A stretch of 64,000 nucleotides of DNA from UBA1181 sp045617845 (lineage in GTDB: Bacteria > Bacteroidota > Bacteroidia > Bacteroidales > Paludibacteraceae): assembly GCA_045617845.1 (NCBI GenBank), contig JAZLJL010000101.1, positions 14,222-78,221 of the forward strand. Direction: 5' to 3'. The translations under genes were made by a program, and so were the position numbers. Positions 1 through 8,995 of the stretch are shown in pieces (positions within the stretch are counted from its first letter, which is position 1; each line of letters starts with the position of its first letter). Below the pieces are notes generated by a model that saw only the letters and a list, made by a program, of their open reading frames with translations, made no database searches and had not been told where the DNA came from.

Positions 1-25
1 GAATAACCTATATAAAAAAATATTT

Positions 26-60
26 AATAATCGGGGAATTTATAGAAGTCCCCTTATTAT
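26..60. terminator. possible terminator hairpin at the left edge
   Basis: A GGGGA/TCCCC stem (33-37 with 49-53) is extended by flanking AATAA/TTATT and followed by an AT-rich run. It would suit the end of a gene lying left of the window. The rest of 1-246 shows no gene and no clear Bacteroides-type promoter. Confidence 0.3.
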
Positions 61-246
61 TATCATGCTGGAAGTCCTTGGAAAATATACAGATGTCCCA
101 TAAAAACACACTAGAAGAGAGCAATCTAAAACATGCGGGAAACGACGAATCCTAGAAGGTTATTCCACTAATGGCAAATATCATTATCTTTGTGAGACAT
201 TATGGCTCATTTTAGAGTATTGACCACATAAAAATCATTCCTCGTC

Positions 247-1434
247 ATGAATAGGATCCTGCAAACGCTCCTTCTATCGCTCTGCGTTCTCCACACTTTT
301 GCGCAAGAGAACATATGGTGGAAGACCCCTACTTACTCCCCGGAGATATACGACAACAACATGGTGACCTTCCGTCTCGTGGCTCCTCATGCGAAGGAAG
401 TCTTGGTGGTAGGAGACTTTCTTCCGCCGACCTCAATCGTAAAAGACGGGTTCCTCACTCCGGTAACGGAGACAGCCGCGCTAAAAAAAGGTGGCGACGG
501 TGTTTGGAGCTACACGACGAGACAACCAGTTCCACCGGGCATCCACACCTACTCGTTCGTCGTCGACGGACTCAAAATCACGGATCCTTCCAATGTATAT
601 GTCAGCCGTGACGTAGTGTCGATGAGCAGTATCCTGTTCATAGGCGGAGGTCCTGTGGAATGTTACAAAGACCAAGAAGTTCCCCACGGAACCGTCTCAC
701 GGGTCTGGTACCACTGCGACAAGATGGAGAAAGACCGACGGATGACCGTCTACACGCCAGCCGGCTATGAATCGTCCGGACTGCGTTACCCAGTGCTCTA
801 CCTGCTTCACGGAATGGGAGGAGACGAAGAGGCGTGGATCACGCTCGGACGGGTCGCCCAAATCATGGATAACCTCATCGCCATGGGGAAAGCGAAACCG
901 ATGATCGTGGTGATGCCGAACGGCAACATGGACCTACAGGCGGCGCCCGGCTACGGACCGGAAGGCAATGTGGTGCCCACCATCGAGTTGCCGCACACGA
1001 TGGACGGTTTCTTCGAAGAGTCGTTTCCAGGCATCGTCCGCTTCATAGACAAAGCATACCGCACAGTACCGAGGAAACAGTCACGAGCCATTGCTGGACT
1101 CTCCATGGGAGGATTCCATGCCATGCACATCTCAATGGAATACCCAGACCTATTCGACAACGTGGGATTGTTCTCCTCCGCATTGAACCACGAGCAAGGG
1201 GAATCGCCCGTATACCAAAATCAAATATCCAAACTTCGGACTCAGTTTTCCAAGCACCCCGCACTCTACTGGATCGCCATCGGGAAAGACGATTCGCTCT
1301 ACGACGCCAATGTGGAGTTCTGCCAACAATTGGACACGAACAGGTTCCGCCACGAATTTTTCGAATCGAAGGGGGGACACACTTGGAGGAACTGGAGATT
1401 CTATCTAAGCATGTTCGTACAGAAGATTTTTTAA
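247..1434 (+). CDS. secreted CE1-type esterase (esterase D family) with N-terminal E-set domain
   Basis: This is a 395-residue exported alpha/beta-hydrolase that probably acts on acyl or feruloyl esters of plant polysaccharide in the periplasm or outside the cell. Residues 1-19 form a Sec signal peptide. Residues 25-135 look like the immunoglobulin-like E-set/CBM48-type domain that precedes many Bacteroidales CE1 esterases. The esterase domain follows, with the nucleophile elbow GLSMGG (Ser286), an acidic candidate in GKDDS (Asp348/349) and the catalytic His in GGHTW (His378). The oxyanion segment LLHGMGGDE (187-195) is present. No polysaccharide-utilisation partner lies in the window, so the substrate is inferred from family only. 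The gene stands alone. Confidence 0.85.
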   Translation: MNRILQTLLLSLCVLHTFAQENIWWKTPTYSPEIYDNNMVTFRLVAPHAKEVLVVGDFLPPTSIVKDGFLTPVTETAALKKGGDGVWSYTTRQPVPPGIHTYSFVVDGLKITDPSNVYVSRDVVSMSSILFIGGGPVECYKDQEVPHGTVSRVWYHCDKMEKDRRMTVYTPAGYESSGLRYPVLYLLHGMGGDEEAWITLGRVAQIMDNLIAMGKAKPMIVVMPNGNMDLQAAPGYGPEGNVVPTIELPHTMDGFFEESFPGIVRFIDKAYRTVPRKQSRAIAGLSMGGFHAMHISMEYPDLFDNVGLFSSALNHEQGESPVYQNQISKLRTQFSKHPALYWIAIGKDDSLYDANVEFCQQLDTNRFRHEFFESKGGHTWRNWRFYLSMFVQKIF

Positions 1435-1483
1435 TTTATAGAATAAACGACAACAACACACGCAACGGTCGATGCGGGTCCCC

Positions 1484-1535
1484 GTAGAGACGTTGCGCGC
1501 AACATCTCTACAACGCGGAACGTCTCTACAACCAT
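1484..1535. repeat. imperfect palindromic repeat, same family as the one at 2527-2554
   Basis: GTAGAGACGTTGCG (1484-1497) faces CGCAACATCTCTAC (1498-1511), an inverted pair with one mismatch. A further half-copy ending ACGTCTCTAC follows at about 1519-1529. The core AGAGACGTTGCG recurs as a perfect palindrome after ileS. Two copies within about 1 kb suggest a dispersed palindromic element. The rest of the 1435-1991 gap holds a CGGCAT/ATGCCG hairpin (1856-1876) and one candidate small gene. Confidence 0.6.
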
Positions 1536-1569
1536 GCGCAAAGGTCCACCCATTCACCAGGAGGATTTG

Positions 1570-1761
1570 TCACCTCTTCCTCCTCCAACAAACGACACCG
1601 CCCACCAAACACAAGACGCCGACCGTACCAAGGACAACCATCCAAGTCGGGAAAGAGTCATGCGGCTCCTCCGTTTCCTCCCTTGTGTTTCCCAGAGCAT
1701 TGCGATACGCGCGTTGGAACTTTTTCTTTCCAAAGAGTTCGGGCTCAGGAAATCGTTTCAT
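1570..1761 (-). CDS. possible small single-pass membrane protein
   Basis: The 63-residue frame encodes a charged N-terminal half, one strong hydrophobic helix (about residues 40-59) and a C-terminal RRKR tail, a believable tail-anchored or single-pass protein. The ATG is preceded by an AT-rich run, as usual for Bacteroidota. I do not recognise a family. The opposite strand also has open frames here, and the region carries palindromic repeats, so this could be chance coding. Confidence 0.3.
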   Translation of the reverse strand: MKRFPEPELFGKKKFQRAYRNALGNTREETEEPHDSFPTWMVVLGTVGVLCLVGGVVCWRRKR

Positions 1762-1991
1762 GTTATAAAAAAAGGGAAAACGACAGCCATCAATGCGCGG
1801 TAGTAAGATGTGAATAGTGACGATGCGTTTGTACGCTATCAGGGCGTAACGATAACGGCATGTAAATAAAATGCCGGAATGAGGCTGCCCACGCCTCGCA
1901 TCGTGAAGAATGGTAGTGGACGATTTATAACCTCCGCCACTGGGGAGGCTCGCATTCGCCTGGACTGTCGTCGGTATTCTCTGAATGGTTG

Positions 1992-2447
1992 TTATTCCAT
2001 CAATTCAGTGTTCCAGTTGGTCTCCTGAATCTGGTTGTCGACTAAACGCAACTCTTTGCTGAGCGCATCCACTTTCTTCTGAAAGTCGCTGACGTTCACC
2101 GTACTGAAGATTTTGATTTCCGTGCGGCTCGCCCTGCTGGAAAGGCAACTGGCGCTATTCAGGAAAGATCGGTACTTCTCGATTCTGAGCGTCAGGCAAT
2201 CACGCTTGGCTATCAGGTCGGTGAGCGTGTTTCCGCCAATTTTGGTAGAGCAATTGGTCAGATTCACTTTGGAGATAATCCACTCCAAACGGTCTATCGA
2301 CGCATCCAATTCACTCAGCAAAGCCTGCGGCTCCTCCGCCGGTTTCTCGCCCTCCTGCACGGTGGCGTTATTGTTCAGCCTACTTTGCAACTGCTGTATT
2401 CTACGGTTCAAATCTGAACGTTCCTGTAATGCTTCCGCTAGTTTCAT
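1992..2447 (-). CDS. DIP1984 family coiled-coil protein
   Basis: The 151-residue, cysteine-containing, mostly helical protein begins MKLAEALQERSDLNRRIQQL. It matches the DIP1984 family (once called septicolysin-like), including the conserved segments RLNNNATVQEGEKPAE (25-40) and NLTN (62-65). The family has no established biochemical role. Heptad-like helices at 1-30 and 120-145 suggest a coiled-coil hairpin or oligomer. No export signal is present. It lies just downstream of the ileS operon on the same strand, separated by a terminator, so it is probably transcribed independently. Confidence 0.75.
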   Translation of the reverse strand: MKLAEALQERSDLNRRIQQLQSRLNNNATVQEGEKPAEEPQALLSELDASIDRLEWIISKVNLTNCSTKIGGNTLTDLIAKRDCLTLRIEKYRSFLNSASCLSSRASRTEIKIFSTVNVSDFQKKVDALSKELRLVDNQIQETNWNTELME

Positions 2448-2520
2448 GATAATTATTATTTGAATATTACAAATATATAAAAATCACCAACAACAAACAC
2501 ATGGGAACGGGGCGATGAGA

Positions 2521-2554
2521 AAAAAAGAAGAGACGTTGCGCGCAACGTCTCTTC
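2521..2554 (-). terminator. perfect 28-bp palindrome with T tract, terminator of the ileS operon
   Basis: GAAGAGACGTTGCG (2527-2540) is followed directly by its exact reverse complement (2541-2554). Read on the minus strand, the 14-bp stem is followed by seven Ts and lies 28 bases after the ileS stop. It is the same repeat core as at 1484-1511, so a dispersed palindrome seems to serve as a terminator here. Confidence 0.7.
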
Positions 2555-2581
2555 AATGGACCTATTATAAAGCGTTATAAA

Positions 2582-5500
2582 TTACGCCTTCTTCACCTCG
2601 ATATTCACCTTGAAATCGTCGAAGTCCAACTCGGTAGCGTTAGCCACCTTGTCGACCAACGTGATGCTATTGGCAAGCACCTGCGAAGAGATATACTCTT
2701 TGAAGGCCTCCACCGCGGCGTTCACATTCTCAGACTTTTCAATCTCGATCAAAATCTTATCAGTGATCTCGAATCCGCTAGACTTACGGATGTTCTGGAT
2801 ACGATTGATGAACTCACGAGCGATACCCTCCTTCTGCAACTCAGGCGTGATGGTCACGTCGAGCGCGATGGTGATGGTTCCGTTGTTAGCGACCAACCAG
2901 CCAGGAATATCCTCGGAAAGAATTTCGACATCCGCCTTGTCCACGATGACGCAAACACCATCGCAGCAAATCTCGAAGCTACCGTTCTTCTCCAACTTGG
3001 CGATCTCCTCCTGTGGCAATGTTTGCAATTGAGCGGCCACCGTCTTCATGCTCTTACCGCACTTAGGACCGAGTTTCTTGAAGTCAGGCTTGATTTTCTT
3101 CACCAAGATACCAGCCGAATCGTCCACGAAGTTAATCTCCTTGACGTTCACCTCGCTCATAATCAAATCCTTAACAGCCTCAACGTTCTCCTGCTCATGC
3201 TCCGCAAGGATTGGCACCATGATTTGCTTCAACGGTTGACGCACCTTGATGTTCTCCTTCTTACGAAGCGACAAGGTCATGGAAGAGATATCCTGAGCCA
3301 ACTGCATACGCTCCTCCAAAGTCTTGTTGATCAAGCTCTCGTCGCACTTAGGGAAGTCCGCCAAGTGGACAGACTCGCTCTTGTCGCAACCGGTAGCGTT
3401 GTTCAAGTCCATGAACAACTGGTCGGCATAGAACGGAGAGATAGGCGCCATCAAACGGGCGATGGTATCCAAGCAAGTGTAAAGTGTCTGGTAAGCCGCC
3501 AACTTATCCTCCGTGAGGGTTCCGCCCCAGAAGCGTTTACGGTTCAAACGCACATACCAGTTACTCAAGTGGTCATTCACGAAATTAGAGATCGCGCGAC
3601 CGGCCTTAGTAGGCTCGTAGTCGTTGTAGCTCTCATCCACCTCCTTGATCAAAGAGTTCAAGAGGGAGATGATCCAACGGTCGATCTCAGGACGCTTCTC
3701 CATAGGAACCTGAGGTTGGCTATTGGTGAAGTTGTCCACGTTCGCATACAATGCGAAGAATGAGTAAGTATTATAAAGTGTACCGAAGAATTTACGACGA
3801 ACTTCCTCGATACCTTCCGTATCAAATTTCAAGTTATCCCAAGGAGAAGCGTTGGTGATCATGTACCAACGAAGCGGGTCGGAACCATACTTCTCGATGG
3901 CGCCGAACGGATCCACAGCGTTGCCCAAACGTTTGGACATCTTGTTGCCGTTCTTATCGAGCACCAAACCATTAGAGATGACCGCCTTGAAAGCGACGCT
4001 ATCCTTGATCATGGTAGAGATGGCGTGCAAAGTGAAGAACCATCCACGAGTTTGGTCCACACCCTCGGCGATGAAGTCCGCAGGGTAGAACTCGCCATTA
4101 TCGACCACCTCCTTGTTCTCGAACGGATAGTGTTGCTGAGCGAAAGGCATCGCGCCGGAATCGAACCACACGTCGATCAAGTCAGCCTCACGCTTCATCG
4201 GCTTACCGCTATCGGAAACCAAGATGATGCTATCGATATAAGGACGATGGAGGTCGATGTTCTTAGGATCGTAGTTCTCCTTCGAGTAATCGCCCACCTT
4301 GAAATTCTTCCAAGGATTCTCCTTCATGAAGCCAGCCTTAACAGACTTTTCGATTTCCTCGAACAACTCGGCGATAGAGCCGATGCACTTCTCCTCAGTG
4401 CCCTCTTCCGTACGCCAGATAGGCAACGGAGTACCCCAGTAACGGGAGCGGGAGAGGTTCCAGTCGTTCAAGTTCTCCAACCACTTGCCGAAACGGCCCG
4501 TACCGGTCGATTCAGGCTTCCATTGGATGGTCTTATTAAGTTCCATCATCCTCTCGCGAGCCTTGGTAGACTTGATGAACCAGCTATCCAACGGATAGTA
4601 CAGCACCGGCTTGTCCGTACGCCAGCAGTGAGGATAGTTATGGACATGCTTTTCAATTTTGAAGGCTTGGTTGTTCACCTTCATATCCATACAGATGGAG
4701 ATGTCAAGCGTCTCGTCTTTGTCAGTCAAGTTAGGGTCATAAGCGTTCTTCACGAAACGGCCTTCGAACTTCTTGTAAGCCTCCACGTTGATGTGTGACT
4801 TCACATAGTCAGGATCCAAATCGGAGAGCAAGTAGAACTTACCGGTCAAGTCGACGGAAGGACGGAGGTTTCCGAACTTATCCACCAATTGGAGCGGCGG
4901 AATACCCGCAGCCTTAGCCACCTTGGCGTCGTCCGCACCGAACGTAGGAGCGATATGCACGATACCGGTACCATCCTCCGTAGTGACATAGTCACCCGGG
5001 ATGACACGGAAAGCCTGATCAGCGTTCTCAGGTGTGATCCAGTTCATGAGCTGCTCATACTTCATGCCAACGAGGTCGGTACCCTTATATTCGGCGATCA
5101 CCTTGAACGGAATAAGTTTATCCCCCTCCTTATAATCCTCCAAAGCCAACTCAGCGGCTTTAGGGTTGAAGTGGGCGTTCACCAAATCCTTAGCGACGAC
5201 ATAAGTGGCAGGTTGACCCGTATAAGGGTTGTAAGACTGCACAGCCACATATTGGATGTTAGGTCCGACGCAAAGCGCGGTATTAGAAGAGAGCGTCCAA
5301 GGCGTAGTGGTCCAAGCGAGGAAGTAAGGCGTACCGAACTTCGTCATCTCAGGCTTAGGATCCAACATCTTGAATTGGGCCACCACGGTCGTATCCTTCA
5401 CGTCGCGGTAGCAACCAGGCTGGTTCAACTCGTGCGAGCTCAGACCAGTACCAGCCGCAGGCGAGTAAGGTTGGATCGTGTAACCCTTATAGAGATAACC

Positions 5501-6013
5501 CTTCTTGTAGAGTTCCTTCAAGAGGTACCAAAGGGTCTCGATATATTTGTTGTCATACGTGATGTAAGGGTTTTCGAGGTCCACCCAATACCCCATCTTC
5601 TTCGTGAGGTCGGTCCACTCTTTGGTAAACTTCATCACATTGGTACGGCAAGCCTTATTGTAGTCATCCACGGAAATCTTCTTTCCGATATCCTCCTTTG
5701 TGATGCCCAATTCCTTCTCGACACCCAATTCCACTGGGAGTCCGTGGGTATCCCAACCAGCCTTACGCTTCACATGGAAGCCCTTCATCGTCTTATAACG
5801 GCAGAAAATATCCTTAATGGAACGGGCCATCACGTGATGTATACCCGGCATACCGTTAGCGGACGGCGGGCCCTCGAAAAAGACAAAGGAAGGAGCGCCC
5901 TCCCTTATTTTGATACTCTTGTGAAACAAATCTTTCTCTTCCCATTGTTTCAAGACCTCCTTGTTGATGTCAGAGAGGTTGAAATTGGAATGTTCTGCGA
6001 ATTTCTTAGCCAT
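2582..6013 (-). CDS. ileS: isoleucyl-tRNA synthetase, long type with altered HIGH motif
   Basis: This 1143-residue class I synthetase charges tRNA-Ile. The length and overall sequence suit the eukaryote-like IleRS2 type. The ATP-binding HIGH site reads G-I-H-H (residues 57-60, bases 5834-5845) where HxGH is usual, so the first and third residues are swapped. The second signature, KMSKR, is at 691-695. The connective-peptide editing domain lies between them, and the anticodon-binding and C-terminal domains follow. IleRS2 enzymes resist mupirocin, and the GxHH form has been linked to hyper-resistance. It is last in the run ftsX-DUF3098-uppP-truB-queA-ileS, 30 bases after queA. Confidence 0.97.
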   Translation of the reverse strand: MAKKFAEHSNFNLSDINKEVLKQWEEKDLFHKSIKIREGAPSFVFFEGPPSANGMPGIHHVMARSIKDIFCRYKTMKGFHVKRKAGWDTHGLPVELGVEKELGITKEDIGKKISVDDYNKACRTNVMKFTKEWTDLTKKMGYWVDLENPYITYDNKYIETLWYLLKELYKKGYLYKGYTIQPYSPAAGTGLSSHELNQPGCYRDVKDTTVVAQFKMLDPKPEMTKFGTPYFLAWTTTPWTLSSNTALCVGPNIQYVAVQSYNPYTGQPATYVVAKDLVNAHFNPKAAELALEDYKEGDKLIPFKVIAEYKGTDLVGMKYEQLMNWITPENADQAFRVIPGDYVTTEDGTGIVHIAPTFGADDAKVAKAAGIPPLQLVDKFGNLRPSVDLTGKFYLLSDLDPDYVKSHINVEAYKKFEGRFVKNAYDPNLTDKDETLDISICMDMKVNNQAFKIEKHVHNYPHCWRTDKPVLYYPLDSWFIKSTKARERMMELNKTIQWKPESTGTGRFGKWLENLNDWNLSRSRYWGTPLPIWRTEEGTEEKCIGSIAELFEEIEKSVKAGFMKENPWKNFKVGDYSKENYDPKNIDLHRPYIDSIILVSDSGKPMKREADLIDVWFDSGAMPFAQQHYPFENKEVVDNGEFYPADFIAEGVDQTRGWFFTLHAISTMIKDSVAFKAVISNGLVLDKNGNKMSKRLGNAVDPFGAIEKYGSDPLRWYMITNASPWDNLKFDTEGIEEVRRKFFGTLYNTYSFFALYANVDNFTNSQPQVPMEKRPEIDRWIISLLNSLIKEVDESYNDYEPTKAGRAISNFVNDHLSNWYVRLNRKRFWGGTLTEDKLAAYQTLYTCLDTIARLMAPISPFYADQLFMDLNNATGCDKSESVHLADFPKCDESLINKTLEERMQLAQDISSMTLSLRKKENIKVRQPLKQIMVPILAEHEQENVEAVKDLIMSEVNVKEINFVDDSAGILVKKIKPDFKKLGPKCGKSMKTVAAQLQTLPQEEIAKLEKNGSFEICCDGVCVIVDKADVEILSEDIPGWLVANNGTITIALDVTITPELQKEGIAREFINRIQNIRKSSGFEITDKILIEIEKSENVNAAVEAFKEYISSQVLANSITLVDKVANATELDFDDFKVNIEVKKA

Positions 6014-6043
6014 CTTTATGTTACTTCAAATAAATTCTAATAA

Positions 6044-7093
6044 TTAGAGGATCAACATCGCGTCGCCATAAGGGCCGAACTTGTACCCCTCCTTCAAAGC
6101 TGCGTCATAAGCGTTCATGACGCAATCGTAATCACCGAAAGCACACACCATCATCAAGAAAGTGGAATAAGGCATATGGAAGTTGGTGATCAAACGGTCA
6201 GACACAGTAAAATTATACGGAGGGAAGATAAACTTGTTGGTCCATCCCTCGAAAGGCTTGATCAATCCATCAGTTCCGACGCTGCTCTCCACGGCACGAA
6301 GGACGGTGGTACCCACAGCGCAGATATGTTGTTTGGCCTCATGCGCCCTATTCACGATTTTAGTGCACTCGTCAGTGATGTACATCTCTTCGGAATCCAT
6401 CTTATGTTTAGTCAAATCCTCCACGTCGATCTCGCGGAAATTGCCCAAACCGGCATGCAAAGTCAAGTAAGCGAAATCGCACCCCTTGATTTCCAATCTC
6501 TTCATCAGCTCGCGGCTAAAGTGCATACCAGCGAAAGGAGCGACGACAGCGCCCTCGTTCTTTGCGAAAATAGTCTGATAACGGTCCGCGTCAGCCTCCT
6601 CGACAGGACGGTTGATGAACTTCGGCAACGGCGTCTCGCCCAACTTGTACAAAGTATCGCGGAACTCCTCATAAGAACCTTCGTAAAGGAATCTGAGGGT
6701 ACGTCCACGGGATGTGGTATTATCGATCACCTCAGCCACCAACGATTCGTCCTCTCCGAAATAGAGTTTGTTACCGATACGGATCTTGCGGGCAGGGTCC
6801 ACGAGGACATCCCAGAACTTAAGTTCATGATTCAACTCACGAAGCAAAAAAACTTCGATTTTCGCACCATTTTTCTCTTTGATACCATAAAGGCGGGCAG
6901 GGAATACCTTTGTGTCATTGAAGATGAACACATCCTTGTCATCGAAATATTGAAGGATATCCTTGAAAACCTTGTGTTCAATTTCGCCCGTTTTACGGTT
7001 GAGTACCAATAATCTAGCCTCATCCCTGTTCGCCGCAGGGTAGAGCGCCACTTGCTCTTCTGGCAAGTTGAATTTAAATTTTGATAATTTCAT
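6044..7093 (-). CDS. queA: S-adenosylmethionine:tRNA ribosyltransferase-isomerase
   Basis: QueA moves the ribosyl part of SAM onto preQ1-modified tRNA to make epoxyqueuosine in the wobble base of GUN-anticodon tRNAs. The 349-residue protein has the usual family length and runs collinear from the N-terminal FNLPEEQVALYP to the C-terminal FGPYGDAMLI. The conserved core is APFAGMHFS, where the second paralogue in this window has APTAGLHFT. The start codon overlaps the truB stop by four bases (ATGA), so the two are translationally coupled. A second, longer QueA homologue lies at 30770-31990. Confidence 0.95.
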   Translation of the reverse strand: MKLSKFKFNLPEEQVALYPAANRDEARLLVLNRKTGEIEHKVFKDILQYFDDKDVFIFNDTKVFPARLYGIKEKNGAKIEVFLLRELNHELKFWDVLVDPARKIRIGNKLYFGEDESLVAEVIDNTTSRGRTLRFLYEGSYEEFRDTLYKLGETPLPKFINRPVEEADADRYQTIFAKNEGAVVAPFAGMHFSRELMKRLEIKGCDFAYLTLHAGLGNFREIDVEDLTKHKMDSEEMYITDECTKIVNRAHEAKQHICAVGTTVLRAVESSVGTDGLIKPFEGWTNKFIFPPYNFTVSDRLITNFHMPYSTFLMMVCAFGDYDCVMNAYDAALKEGYKFGPYGDAMLIL

Positions 7094-7797
7094 GCTATAT
7101 CGGAATTTATCTGTTCTTGTTCATTCATAATAGTTTGGAACTGTTCGATGGAAAGGCAATCCTCCACACGGATATCACCAATCCTAGTACGCCTCAACGC
7201 CGTGAGATGCGCGCCACTTTCGAGCGCCAAACCGATGTCTCGGGCCAAAGCCCTTATATAAGTTCCCTTGCTGCAGACCACACGGATGGTGATTTCCGGC
7301 AAGTTACAATCCAAAAGTTCAATTTCATCGATGACAAGCAATTTAGGTTTCAGCTCCACATCCGCGCCCTTCCGGGCGTAGTCGTAGGCACGTTTGCCGT
7401 TCACCTTCACGGCGGAATAGGCAGGCGGGATCTGCTGGATTTCGCCGATGAAACGTTTCAGGGTCTCCACCACCATTTCACGTGAAATATGCTCCGTCGG
7501 ATAGACAGCGTCAATCTCCTGCTCCAAATCGAAGGAAGGCGTCGTCGCACCGAGTCTCAAAGTGGCCACATACTCCTTGGTCTTGTACTGAAGTTCCTCG
7601 ATACGCTTGGTGGCCTTGCCCGTACAAACGATCAAGACGCCCGTAGCCAAGGGGTCCAACGTCCCCGCATGACCGATTTTGAACTTCTTCACGTTCAACT
7701 GCCGCTTAATGAGGTAACGCACCTTATTGACCAAATCGAAGGATGTCCACGTCAACGGTTTATCAAAACACAATATCTCGCCGTCAATGAAATTCAT
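7090..7797 (-). CDS. truB: tRNA pseudouridine(55) synthase
   Basis: TruB makes pseudouridine 55 in the T loop of tRNAs. The 235-residue protein opens with the family's DKPLTWTSFD segment and has the catalytic aspartate in GHAGTLDPLATG (Asp48). Motifs EYVATLRLG and GTYIRALARD follow. It lacks the longer C-terminal PUA region of the E. coli enzyme, as is common in Bacteroidota. It is the third tRNA-related gene in the cluster with queA and ileS and starts four bases after the uppP stop. Confidence 0.95.
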   Translation of the reverse strand: MNFIDGEILCFDKPLTWTSFDLVNKVRYLIKRQLNVKKFKIGHAGTLDPLATGVLIVCTGKATKRIEELQYKTKEYVATLRLGATTPSFDLEQEIDAVYPTEHISREMVVETLKRFIGEIQQIPPAYSAVKVNGKRAYDYARKGADVELKPKLLVIDEIELLDCNLPEITIRVVCSKGTYIRALARDIGLALESGAHLTALRRTRIGDIRVEDCLSIEQFQTIMNEQEQINSDIA

Positions 7798-7801
7798 TCC
7801 C

Positions 7802-8641
7802 TTAAGCTAAAAATGAATACGCCAAACAACCAGCGCCGACCAAGGCACAATAGATGGCGAAATAGATGAGCTTCATTCTCTTCACAAGGGCAATCATCCA
7901 CTTGCATGCGAAACAACCGCTGACAAAAGCCGCCAAGAAACCGACGATCAGCGGAAGTGTGCCAATCGGCTGGTCAATGCCATGTTCCGCCAAATATTCG
8001 GCAGACGGAGAAACGATATGCTTAAAGTCGAGCAACGCCTCACCCAAAATCGGAGGGATCACCATCAGGAACGAGAACTGAGCAAGTTTCTCCTTCTTGT
8101 TTCCCAACAACAAACCAGTCGCGATCGTGGAACCCGAACGGGACAAACCCGGCAACACGGCTACAGCCTGCGCAACACCTATGATGAACGCATGGAGCGG
8201 AGACAAAGTCTCCTTCGGCTGAGGTTTAAGGAAATGGGTCAAAGAAAGCAAAATGGCAGTCACCAAAAGGCAACAACCCACCACCGGAAGAATTTCATCC
8301 GCATACAAAGCCTCTATGGTATCCTTGAAGCAAAGGCCGACAATACCGACAGGAATCATGGAAACGAGGATGTTGAGCGCATACTTCTGCTCATCATTCA
8401 TCTTTCCACCCTGGAGAGGTTTGAACAAACCTTTGAAAATCCAAGCCACCTCTTTCCACAAGATGCACAAAGTAGCACATACGGTAGCGACATGCACCAC
8501 GATATCGAAAGTCAATCCACCCGCTTCCGCACCTTCGCCAAGCAACACTTTACCAATCTCCAGATGTCCGCTTGATGAAACCGGAAGATACTCGGTCAAA
8601 CCTTGAACCAGACCGAGAATTAACGCCTGTAACCAATCCAT
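7802..8641 (-). CDS. uppP: undecaprenyl-diphosphatase
   Basis: UppP (BacA) removes one phosphate from undecaprenyl diphosphate so that the lipid carrier can be reused in peptidoglycan and surface-polysaccharide synthesis. The 279-residue inner-membrane protein has about eight hydrophobic segments and both signature regions: GLTEYLPVSSSGHL (residues 14-27) and LPGLSRSGST (about 163-172). The active site faces the periplasm. It sits between a DUF3098 gene and truB in the ftsX-ileS run. Overproduction of this family gives bacitracin resistance. Confidence 0.96.
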   Translation of the reverse strand: MDWLQALILGLVQGLTEYLPVSSSGHLEIGKVLLGEGAEAGGLTFDIVVHVATVCATLCILWKEVAWIFKGLFKPLQGGKMNDEQKYALNILVSMIPVGIVGLCFKDTIEALYADEILPVVGCCLLVTAILLSLTHFLKPQPKETLSPLHAFIIGVAQAVAVLPGLSRSGSTIATGLLLGNKKEKLAQFSFLMVIPPILGEALLDFKHIVSPSAEYLAEHGIDQPIGTLPLIVGFLAAFVSGCFACKWMIALVKRMKLIYFAIYCALVGAGCLAYSFLA

Positions 8642-8702
8642 TATTTGATTCTCTTATATATTTATACTATCTATCGTTTGACAAACGTTTTAAATGACGG
8701 AA

Positions 8703-8966
8703 TCACTCCTCGGTTGAGGAGATTTTCTCATCCGCTTGGGGTTTACGGATCCACAAGATGGCGAATATTTCAAAAAAGAAACCTATCACAACAATGATCG
8801 GAGCGACCGTGATCCTCATCGGACTAAAGATTTCAGGATTATAAGAAACCCCATCAGTACTACCACCACCAATCATGCAAATAAAACCTATAAGAATGAT
8901 GACAAATCCAATCGCAAGAAGGATGAAATTATCCTTAGAAATCGCGTAATTTTCCTTATTAACCAT
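8703..8966 (-). CDS. DUF3098 membrane protein
   Basis: The 87-residue protein has two hydrophobic helices (about 12-32 and 52-72) joined by a short loop containing GGGSTDG, and a charged C-terminal tail. This is the DUF3098 pattern, found in Bacteroidota between ftsX and uppP. It lies 29 bases after ftsX and 61 bases before uppP. The conserved gene order points to an envelope or cell-division role, but no activity is known. Confidence 0.8.
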   Translation of the reverse strand: MVNKENYAISKDNFILLAIGFVIILIGFICMIGGGSTDGVSYNPEIFSPMRITVAPIIVVIGFFFEIFAILWIRKPQADEKISSTEE

Positions 8967-8995
8967 TTTATCTATTAACTATTAATTATTTACAA

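Noticed and set aside
1472..1803. Two plus-strand frames in the gap after the esterase
   Set aside because: They run through palindromic repeats, overlap each other and show no domain or signal.
4889..6040. 383-codon frame opposite ileS
   Set aside because: Antisense shadow of a conserved synthetase; the product is Arg/His-rich without a domain.
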